Shown: positions 53,609 to 61,111 of the stretch, in pieces
Numbering within the stretch: the first letter of the stretch is position 1
How the letters are laid out: each line of letters starts with the position of its first letter
Assembly: GCA_937989665.1 (NCBI GenBank)
Contig: CALKRN010000009.1
Span: 1 to 64,000 of the forward strand
Source of the DNA: an uncultured Desulfomicrobiaceae bacterium
GTDB lineage: Bacteria; Desulfobacterota; Desulfovibrionia; Desulfovibrionales; Desulfomicrobiaceae
Direction of reading: 5' to 3'
Length of the DNA stretch: 64,000 nucleotides
The notes under the pieces: model-generated
What the model saw: the letters and a program-made list of their open reading frames with translations, nothing else
What the model was told of the DNA's origin: nothing
Databases searched by the model: none
Program-made: the position numbers and the translations under genes

Positions 53609-54448
53609 ATGTGTCGGCGTGCCCTATGCCTTGCCTTTCTTGTTTTCGGGCTCCGGTCTCTGGTTTGGGCCGAAGCCTTGCGCTTTGCGCCGTTGCCCAT
53701 GGAATCGCGGGAGGTCGTTGAGGCTCAGTTCCGTCCGATGGTGGATGCCTTGGCCCAGGCCTTGGCCACCGACATCGCCATCGTCTTCGTGGCCGATTAC
53801 GAGGAGCTTCTTGAGCAACTTCGCCACGGACGCCTTGATCTCGCCTACCTTGGCCCGTTGCCGTACGTCCGCCTGCGGGAAGCGTATCCAGCAGCAGAGC
53901 CGTTGGTGATCTTTCGGGAGGCCTCGGGCGAGCCGCAGCACACCTGCGCCCTGGTGGCCGCCCTGGGCGAGGTCCCCCGCCTTGCCGGACTCCAGGATCG
54001 GCGCATTGCCCTCTCGCAGCCGCTGTCTACCTGTGGGATGCTCGTCACCGATGCCCTGCTGCGGCGCCATGGAACGCTCCTCTCTCACCATACCGTTTTT
54101 TATGCCGGTACCCATGCGGAGGCCGTGTTGGCAGTGGCCCGTGGGGATGCGCACTTGGCGGGAGTCAAGACGGCCATCGCCCGCAAATTCGAGAAGTTAG
54201 GACTTGAGGTGCGTGCCGAATCCGAACCCTTGCCCGGCTTTACCCTCGTGGCCAATGCCGCCACGCTGGCGCCCCCACTTCGCCACGCCATTATCCAGTT
54301 TTTGTTGGCAGCAGACCAGCCGCTGCGCCAGGGGGGGTTGGCGTGGGGCGAAAAAGTGGGCTTTGGCGTAGTGCCCGCGCACGATAGGGATTTCGACCCG
54401 GTGCGTCATCTCCTGCAACAAGCGTCTCCCCGCGTGGAGGGGTGGTGA
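53609..54448 (+). CDS. PhnD-like periplasmic binding protein
   Basis: A 279-residue protein with a signal peptide ([16 protein letters not shown]). The type II binding-protein fold has [40 protein letters not shown] and [15 protein letters not shown], all of the phosphate/phosphonate-binding (PF12974) type. No ABC transporter genes are adjacent. Its stop overlaps the start of a giant hybrid histidine kinase, so it probably serves as that kinase's ligand sensor rather than in uptake. The start at ATG 53609 is chosen over GTG 53603; neither has a strong ribosome site. Confidence 0.85.
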   Translation: MCRRALCLAFLVFGLRSLVWAEALRFAPLPMESREVVEAQFRPMVDALAQALATDIAIVFVADYEELLEQLRHGRLDLAYLGPLPYVRLREAYPAAEPLVIFREASGEPQHTCALVAALGEVPRLAGLQDRRIALSQPLSTCGMLVTDALLRRHGTLLSHHTVFYAGTHAEAVLAVARGDAHLAGVKTAIARKFEKLGLEVRAESEPLPGFTLVANAATLAPPLRHAIIQFLLAADQPLRQGGLAWGEKVGFGVVPAHDRDFDPVRHLLQQASPRVEGW

Positions 54449-57400
54449 GAACCCATCGGCTGCTCCACCTCTTCGACCGCCACGCAGTTTGGATCGTGAC
54501 GCTGGTGGTGGCTGGGGCAGCCCTCTGGTTCTGGGCCAACACCTGGCATGCCAAGCGCCAAGCCCGTTTGGAAGAGCATGTCCGCATCCTCCACATGGCG
54601 GCGACCGCCACGTCGCTTCAGTTTCGCCATGCCATCGAAGAGTCATTTTTTGGAGTCTTGTCCCAACCGGCGGTCCTTGACCTCCTGCTGCAGGGTAATC
54701 TCCTGGATGGTCGGGGGCGGGATGCGGTGCGTGGCCGGCTCTATCGCCTGCTTTGGCCCCATTATGCACATCTGCGCCGCCGCTATGCCGCCCAGCTCCA
54801 CTACTATCTTGCCTCGGGTGAGAGCTTTCTCCGGTTTTATTTGCCGGAGCTCTCCGGCTACGATGCTGCGCTCCTCCGTCCAATGGTGCGGGCGATCCTC
54901 GCCGAGCGCCGGGTGATGGAAGGCTTTGAAACAGGACGAACCCTGGCTGGACATCGCGTTTTTTTCCCGTTGTGGCGAGGCAATGATTTCGTGGGCGCGG
55001 TGGAGGTTACGGTCTCGTTGGCGGCCACGGTGGAGAGTTTGCGCCACCTTTTGGGGGCGGACCGACAGGTGGGGGTGCTCGTGCGCCGGGATGAGGCCAA
55101 TGCGCGGGTGGAACCGCAGCTCCGGGAGCGTTTTGTGCCTTCCCCGGTGCATCCGGATCTCTTGGTGCCGGAGCAAGATCCATTGGCCCGACCAGGGACG
55201 GCGTGGGCGGAGGTCTTGAGTTTGGTGGCAAACGATACCCAAATCCGTCATGTCCTGGAGACCGGGCAGGCGGTGGCCATGGAGCAGCGCTGGAATCAGG
55301 CTGCTCACGTGGTTGTCATCGTGCCTTTGCGGGATCCTGCTGGCCGCGTCACCGGGACCATCGTGGAGGTCTTCGCCGACCCGGTCTTGGAGGCCTTTTC
55401 GTTGGAATTCAAGGCCATTGGAGCCGCCATCGTCCTCGGGTCTGGGTTGGTGGTGCTCCTGGTTTGGCGCCTCCATCAAGGCCGTCTGCGTTTGGCCGCC
55501 GAGCGCCAGGCCTTGGCTGAGGCCAATGCCTTACTCCAGATGAGCCAAGCCCGGGCGCGGGTCCTCACCGCGGCCGTGGAACAGAGCTCGGTGGCTATCC
55601 TGGTTATGGATACGTCAGGCCGGGTGGAATTTGCCAACGCTGCCTGTGCGGCCGTGACGGGCTATCCACCGGCCAGCCTCGTTGGTCAGGAGGTGCGCCT
55701 CCTCCATTCCGGTTATAGTGACGAAGCCGTGACGGCCATGGAGGCGGCGGTGCGGGAGGGACAACCGTGGAGTGGCGAGATGGCGCAGCGCACCCAAGAT
55801 GGGACCCTCGTTTGGGTGCAGGCCACCGTGAGTCCGGTGCGGGATGCGGCCGGAGTGGTGACGCACTTGGTGGCAGTGGAAGAGGACATTTCTGCGCGCA
55901 AACGCATGGAGGCAAGGCTGCGGGAATTGATCGACCTCCAAGAGGCTCTGCTGGAGAGCCTCCCTGTTGGGATTTTGCTTGTGGACTGCCGTACCCGCCA
56001 GGTGGAGCGGGCCAATGCCGAAGTGGAGCGCATCCTTGGTCAATCGCCTCCGCGCCTTGTCGATCAGGACTGGGAGTCCCTCGTCTGTCCGCAATGGGCT
56101 GCTGGCGGTTCGCCCTTCCTTCTTGGCCAGGATGGCGCTGCCGGCAGTTTTGAGCGCCAGTTCTCCTTGCCGGATGGTACGTCGAAGACCGTCTTGCAGT
56201 CCGTGCGCCCTATCCGCGTCCACGGCGAGGAGAAGCTTCTCGAGTGCTTGGTGGATATCAGTGAGCGTAAGGCTGCTGAGGCCGCCCTTGCCGATGCCAA
56301 CCACAAGCTTCGTCTCGCCATGGAGCGTGCTCGGGCCCTGGCCGAGGCGGCGGAAGCCGCAAGCCAGGCCAAGGGCCGGTTCTTGGCCGCCATGAGCCAT
56401 GAGATCCGCACCCCCATGCACGCGGTCCTTGGCATGCTCCATCTTGCCCTCCAGACCCCGCTTTCCAGCAAGCAGCGCGATTACCTTGAGAAGGCCCAGG
56501 CTGCAGCCCATGCCCTGTTGGGGCTACTCAACGACATCCTTGATTTCTCAAAGATTGAGGCCGGCAAACTCTCGATAGAGCGCACCAGTGTGGTCATATA
56601 CGAGGTCCTTGAACAGGTCGTCACGGTGGTGGGCGAGCGGCTGCGGGGCAAGGACGTGGAGCTCATCGTGGCGGTGGAGCCATCGGTGCCGTGGACGGTG
56701 CAAACCGATGGGCTGCGCTTCTCCCAAATCCTGATGAATCTTGCGGGCAATGCCGCCAAATTTACGGAACAGGGCGAAATCGAAATCCAGCTTCATGCCG
56801 AGCCCCACGAAGAGGACGGGTGGCGGCTGTGCATGGCCGTGCGCGATACGGGTATTGGCATGGATAGTGCGACCATCGCCCGGGTCTTGGAACCGTTTGC
56901 CCAGGCAGATGCCTCTACGGCCCGGCGCTATGGGGGCACGGGTCTCGGGCTGGCGATTACCGCAGAATTGGTACGCCTTATGGGGGGAAGCCTGCACATC
57001 GAAAGCCGCGTGGGCGAGGGGACGACGGTGTCTGCCACGGTGGTTTGTGGGCGGGATGCCAACGTCTCGCTCTTGCCCCTTCCTTCAGCACTGGCCGGGG
57101 GGCGGATGCTCATTTTCGGTGGGCGACGCGCCAGCCAGCAGGCCGTGGCCTGGGCCGCGCAGTCGTTGGGGTTGGTGCCGGTGGGTGCTGCCACAATGGC
57201 CGAGGCCGAGGCCGTGCTCGCAGAAGCGCCCGTGGCCGCTGCCCTTGTGGCAGCAGAAGTTTCTCCCGCTGACGCGCAAGCCCTGACGAGGCGGTTGGGA
57301 GACAAGGGGCGGATTGTGGCGATCGTGCCAGCGGGGATGGATACCTGGCCCTGGCCTGGCGTGCCCCTTGGCGCGGTCGTTCAGAGGCCGGTGCTGGCCC

Positions 57401-58473
57401 CGCGCCTGGCCGCCGCCTTGGTGGGCCAGCAGCCAGCTGTGCCGAGCGCGCAGCGCAACGTCTGGCGAGCCCAGGGGCGGGTCCTCGTGGCCGAGGACAA
57501 CCCCCTCAACCAGCAGGTCATTCAGGGCATCCTCGAGGGGGCGGGGCTGGAGGTCCACATTGTCGGCAGTGGGAGCGAAGCCGTGGCGGCTGCGGATAGC
57601 GCGGACTTTGATGTCGTGCTCATGGATGTGGAGATGCCGGGCATGGATGGCCTGGAAGCCACCCGCCGCCTCCATGGCAAGCACCCTCAGTTGCCCGTCA
57701 TTGCCATGACGGCGCACGCCTTAGCGGAAGATCGGACGCGCATGCGGGAGGCCGGGATGCGCGACCATGTGGCCAAGCCCGTGGATGTGGATCACCTCTT
57801 TGCTGTCCTCGGTCGATTTCTCCCTGTTGAGCAGGTGGGAGAGGTTTCTTGCCCTGCACCGTCTCAGGCCCAAGGGGTAGACGCCCTGCGGGGTCGGCCA
57901 GGATGGCAGGTTGAGGCCGCTTTAGAGCGCATGGGCGGCGATGTGGAGGCCTATTGCCGCCTCTTGCGGGATATGGCGACAACCTACGCCAGCATTGGCC
58001 AGGAGGTGCAGGCCTTGATCGCTCAGGGAGAGTATGACGCCGCCCGAACCAAGGTCCATACTGTCCGCGGCATTGCCGGCAATGCCGGGGCCATGGCCTT
58101 GTTTGAAGCTGCCGCACAGCTAGAGGCCGACTTGCGTTTGGCGCAAACGGGGAGCACGGCGGTGAGGCCTTTTATCCAGGCCGTGGCAGCCTTTGTGGAG
58201 GATGTGCGCAGCACCGTGAGCGATGCAGCATGCCTGCTTCCAGCGCCGAGCTGTCAGGTGCAGGACATAAGGCAGGCCTTGGAGGCCCTCGCCGCGACGT
58301 TGGAGACGCGGCGGCCCAAGCCGGCGCGTGAGGCCTGGGAGCGGCTGCGTGGCTGCTTTGGCCCACAGGCCGAGGACTTGGTCCGGCAGATGGATAAGGC
58401 CTTGGCAGAATACGCCTTTGAGACGGCTCACGAAGTGGTGGCGCAGCTCGCTGCAGAAGCGACGCCATCGTAA
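54442..58473 (+). CDS. Hybrid sensor histidine kinase (sensor-PAS-PAS-HK-REC-REC-HPt)
   Basis: A 1343-residue membrane kinase. TM1 is near residues 16-32 and TM2 near 325-345, enclosing a large periplasmic sensor region. Two PAS domains follow ([40 protein letters not shown]). HisKA has His653 in [16 protein letters not shown]; the ATPase has [18 protein letters not shown] and [11 protein letters not shown] degenerate receiver (about 885-990) lacks an evident phospho-Asp. A second receiver has Asp1062 in [13 protein letters not shown], and the HPt domain has His1206 in [14 protein letters not shown]. It starts GTG, overlapping the binding-protein gene, and probably feeds the HD-GYP regulator that follows. 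Confidence 0.93.
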   Translation: MVRTHRLLHLFDRHAVWIVTLVVAGAALWFWANTWHAKRQARLEEHVRILHMAATATSLQFRHAIEESFFGVLSQPAVLDLLLQGNLLDGRGRDAVRGRLYRLLWPHYAHLRRRYAAQLHYYLASGESFLRFYLPELSGYDAALLRPMVRAILAERRVMEGFETGRTLAGHRVFFPLWRGNDFVGAVEVTVSLAATVESLRHLLGADRQVGVLVRRDEANARVEPQLRERFVPSPVHPDLLVPEQDPLARPGTAWAEVLSLVANDTQIRHVLETGQAVAMEQRWNQAAHVVVIVPLRDPAGRVTGTIVEVFADPVLEAFSLEFKAIGAAIVLGSGLVVLLVWRLHQGRLRLAAERQALAEANALLQMSQARARVLTAAVEQSSVAILVMDTSGRVEFANAACAAVTGYPPASLVGQEVRLLHSGYSDEAVTAMEAAVREGQPWSGEMAQRTQDGTLVWVQATVSPVRDAAGVVTHLVAVEEDISARKRMEARLRELIDLQEALLESLPVGILLVDCRTRQVERANAEVERILGQSPPRLVDQDWESLVCPQWAAGGSPFLLGQDGAAGSFERQFSLPDGTSKTVLQSVRPIRVHGEEKLLECLVDISERKAAEAALADANHKLRLAMERARALAEAAEAASQAKGRFLAAMSHEIRTPMHAVLGMLHLALQTPLSSKQRDYLEKAQAAAHALLGLLNDILDFSKIEAGKLSIERTSVVIYEVLEQVVTVVGERLRGKDVELIVAVEPSVPWTVQTDGLRFSQILMNLAGNAAKFTEQGEIEIQLHAEPHEEDGWRLCMAVRDTGIGMDSATIARVLEPFAQADASTARRYGGTGLGLAITAELVRLMGGSLHIESRVGEGTTVSATVVCGRDANVSLLPLPSALAGGRMLIFGGRRASQQAVAWAAQSLGLVPVGAATMAEAEAVLAEAPVAAALVAAEVSPADAQALTRRLGDKGRIVAIVPAGMDTWPWPGVPLGAVVQRPVLAPRLAAALVGQQPAVPSAQRNVWRAQGRVLVAEDNPLNQQVIQGILEGAGLEVHIVGSGSEAVAAADSADFDVVLMDVEMPGMDGLEATRRLHGKHPQLPVIAMTAHALAEDRTRMREAGMRDHVAKPVDVDHLFAVLGRFLPVEQVGEVSCPAPSQAQGVDALRGRPGWQVEAALERMGGDVEAYCRLLRDMATTYASIGQEVQALIAQGEYDAARTKVHTVRGIAGNAGAMALFEAAAQLEADLRLAQTGSTAVRPFIQAVAAFVEDVRSTVSDAACLLPAPSCQVQDIRQALEALAATLETRRPKPAREAWERLRGCFGPQAEDLVRQMDKALAEYAFETAHEVVAQLAAEATPS

Positions 58474-58483
58474 GGAGAAGGCT

Positions 58484-59584
58484 ATGGGACGACAGGTCAT
58501 CTTGGCAGTGGACGATACCCGGGCGAATTTAGATATGCTCGTCGCTCTCCTGGGCGACGACTATGAAGTGGCTGTGGCCACCGACGGTCCCACGGCCTTG
58601 GACATGGCCATTCGTTTCCCGCCAGACCTCGTTTTACTTGATCTCATGATGCCCGGTATGGATGGCTATGCGGTGCTCCAGCAACTCAAGGCCAATCCGG
58701 TGACAGCGGATATTCCGGTGCTTCTCGTCTCGGCCCTCTGCGATGTGCATGACAAGGCCCGCGGGTTTGCCCTCGGTGCTGTGGACTACGTCACCAAACC
58801 CTTTGAGGTGGAAGAGCTCCAGGCTCGCGTGCGAACCCATCTGCTCTTGGTGCACACCCAAGCGGCCTTGCGTGCGCACAACCAGAACTTGGAGCGGCTG
58901 GTCCAGGAACGCACCCGGGAAGTTACGCGCATCCAACAGGCGACTATCGAGGCTATGGCTGCCCTTGCCGAGTATCGCGACCCGGAGACCGGCGAGCACA
59001 TCCAACGGGTCCAGCGGTACGTGGAGCATTTGGCGCGGTCTGCATGCCGTTTCCCGCAGTATGCCGCCCTTGATGAGGCCTATCGAGAGGCACTTATCCT
59101 CGCCAGCCCGCTCCACGATATCGGCAAGGTGGCCATCCCGGATGCTATTCTTTTGAAGCCTGGCCCGCTGTCTCCAGAGGAATTCGAGGTCATGAAGCGG
59201 CATACTGTCCTTGGCCGAGAAGTCCTGTGCCGAGCAGAGAGAAAGGTCGGTCCGATTCCTTTCTTTCAGGTGGCCAAGGAGGTGGCCTATTTTCACCACG
59301 AGAAATGGGATGGAACGGGGTACCCGGACGGCCTGCAGGGGGAGGCCATCCCTGTAGCGGCGCGCATCATGGCCCTTGCCGATGTCTACGACGCCCTCAT
59401 TTGCCGGCGCGTGTATAAGCCGCCGTTTCCACACTCGCAGGCAGTGGCGATCATTGCCCAAGGTCGAGGGACGCACTTTGACCCGGTGCTGACAGATGTC
59501 TTTACGGAGGAGCACCAGGCCTTCCGTACCATTGCGTTGGAGCATGTGGAATCTGAGGAACAGCGCGAAGCCCTTCAGCAGTGA
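58484..59584 (+). CDS. HD-GYP response regulator (c-di-GMP phosphodiesterase-type)
   Basis: A 366-residue cytoplasmic protein. The receiver has VDDTRANLDML and phospho-Asp53 in LVLLDLMMPGMDGYAV. The HD-GYP domain has His-Asp at 211-212 in ASPLHDIGKVAIPD, HHEKWDGTGYPDGLQGEAIP containing GTGYPDGL (277-284), and ALADVYDALICRR. Such proteins hydrolyse cyclic di-GMP. The ATG follows TAAGGAG, 10 bases after the kinase stop, making it the probable final target of the phosphorelay. Confidence 0.93.
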   Translation: MGRQVILAVDDTRANLDMLVALLGDDYEVAVATDGPTALDMAIRFPPDLVLLDLMMPGMDGYAVLQQLKANPVTADIPVLLVSALCDVHDKARGFALGAVDYVTKPFEVEELQARVRTHLLLVHTQAALRAHNQNLERLVQERTREVTRIQQATIEAMAALAEYRDPETGEHIQRVQRYVEHLARSACRFPQYAALDEAYREALILASPLHDIGKVAIPDAILLKPGPLSPEEFEVMKRHTVLGREVLCRAERKVGPIPFFQVAKEVAYFHHEKWDGTGYPDGLQGEAIPVAARIMALADVYDALICRRVYKPPFPHSQAVAIIAQGRGTHFDPVLTDVFTEEHQAFRTIALEHVESEEQREALQQ

Positions 59585-59685
59585 GGCGACGCCCTGAGGG
59601 GGTGAGGCGAGACTCCGGAGGGAGGGCCGGGGGATAGCCGGGTGGTCGCACGTGCACTGGAGGGTTTCTAGAGAATGTCCGGCAT

Positions 59686-60708
59686 TTACGGCGGGGAGGA
59701 CGGGCCCTTGTGCTGTTGGCGGTAGCGCTGCACCGCCATGGCGTGTTCGGCGAGGGTGCGGCTAAAGTAATGGCCACCATCGCCAGAAGCGACAAAATAG
59801 AGGTATTCGTGATCCTCAGGGGCAGCGGCAGCTTGGAGGGCCGCAAGTCCAGGAGAGCAGATCGGTCCTGGCGGAAGGCCAGGATGGGCGTAGGTGTTGT
59901 AGGGATTGCCCCGATCGTGGAGCTGGGTGCGGGTGAGGTTCCCCGTAAAGGTCTCGCCAAGCCCATAGATAACCGTGGGGTCGGCTTGGAGGAGCATGCC
60001 GCGGGCGAGGCGGTTGGCGTAGACGCCGGCCACTCGTGGGCGCTCTTCTGGTATGCTCGTCTCTTTTTCCACTATGGAGGCGAGGATGACGAGGCGGTGC
60101 CGGGCCATGGGGTCGGTGGGGAGTTGGGCGTGCCGGGCGGCAGTTGCAAAGCGGTGGAGTATGGCCTCGATGAGCGGGCGAGGGTCGCCATCCAGGGGAC
60201 GCTCGAAGAAGTAGGTGTCGGGAAAGAGGTAGCCCTCCAGATTCGGTGCCGGGATGCCATGGCTCGCCACAAAGGAGGGGTCATGGCAGAGGGTAAGGAC
60301 GTCTTCGGCGCGCACCAGGCCGGATTCTGCGAGACGGGCAGCGGTTTGCTTCAAGGTGAGGCCCTCAGGGATGGTGATGCGGTAGCGCACTGGCGGGCCA
60401 AAGCGCAGGGTCCAGAGGATCTCCTGCGGGCTCATGGCGGCGCTAAGCGCAAACTCGCCAGCGCGCAAGTTACTGCCGCCAATGCGGGCAATGAGGGCCA
60501 GCAGTTGGGGGAAACGGATCACGTTGGCCTCAGCCAGACGGGAGATGAGGCTGTCGGTGCCTTCTCCTCGGGATACAGTAACGACGATGGGTGCCGCGGT
60601 GGGGTCCAGCGGGGTGGAGAGATAGAGGTGGATCCCTTGGGCCGCGGCAGCAGCCAAGGCAAAGCCAGCAGCGACGAAGGCAAGGGTTAGCGTGAGGTGA
60701 CGCAGCAT
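59686..60708 (-). CDS. mltG: Endolytic murein transglycosylase MltG
   Basis: A 340-residue inner-membrane enzyme that cuts nascent glycan strands. One N-terminal helix (LTLTLAFVAAGFALAAAAAQ) is followed by the LysM-like part and the YceG catalytic region NLEGYLFPDTYFFERP, ILASIVEKETSIPEERPRVA (catalytic Glu), LQADPTVIYGLG and NPYNTYAHPGLPPGPICSPG. Its start overlaps the ruvX stop by 22 bases, the usual mltG-ruvX pairing. Confidence 0.95.
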   Translation of the reverse strand: MLRHLTLTLAFVAAGFALAAAAAQGIHLYLSTPLDPTAAPIVVTVSRGEGTDSLISRLAEANVIRFPQLLALIARIGGSNLRAGEFALSAAMSPQEILWTLRFGPPVRYRITIPEGLTLKQTAARLAESGLVRAEDVLTLCHDPSFVASHGIPAPNLEGYLFPDTYFFERPLDGDPRPLIEAILHRFATAARHAQLPTDPMARHRLVILASIVEKETSIPEERPRVAGVYANRLARGMLLQADPTVIYGLGETFTGNLTRTQLHDRGNPYNTYAHPGLPPGPICSPGLAALQAAAAPEDHEYLYFVASGDGGHYFSRTLAEHAMAVQRYRQQHKGPSSPP

Positions 60709-61109
60709 TGGCGCAAATAGGTTTCCACAATGCCCACCGCAGCCATGGCATCGCGCAGGTGGCGGCGGCGGTTGGGGGCCACGCCGGCTTCGGCCAGTCG
60801 CTGGATGGCCTCGGCGGTGGTATAGGCCTCGTTCACCAGGACAATGGGAAGGCTGGTGCGCCGGGCGAGCCGCTGCTGAAAGGTGCGCACTTGGCGGCAG
60901 GTCAGGTTCTCGGCATCGCCTTCCAGGAGGGGGTAGCCGAGGGCAATGACCGCGATGGCCTCGCGGGAGAGAAGCGGCAGCAGGCTATCCCACAGGGCCT
61001 GGCGCGTCGTGCGAGTAATTACCCCTACGGGCCAGGCAAGGCCGGTTTCGGTGCTGCCCACCGCAAGGCCGATTCGTTTGATGCCAAAGTCAATACCCAG
61101 TACGCGCAT
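60687..61109 (-). CDS. ruvX: YqgF/RuvX-type nuclease (pre-16S rRNA nuclease / Holliday junction resolvase family)
   Basis: A 140-residue RNase H-fold protein starting MRVLGIDFGIKRIGLAVGST (first acidic residue Asp7), then AIAVIALGYPLLEGDAENLT, VLVNEAYTTAEAIQRLAEAG and RRRHLRDAMAAVGIVETYL with the last Asp. Members process 16S rRNA 5' ends and act as a Holliday resolvase in vitro. The ATG at 61109 was chosen over a longer frame because the fold begins there. The oxidase gene stop lies 2 bases upstream. Confidence 0.93.
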   Translation of the reverse strand: MRVLGIDFGIKRIGLAVGSTETGLAWPVGVITRTTRQALWDSLLPLLSREAIAVIALGYPLLEGDAENLTCRQVRTFQQRLARRTSLPIVLVNEAYTTAEAIQRLAEAGVAPNRRRHLRDAMAAVGIVETYLRQCCVTSR

Positions 61110-61111
61110 CC

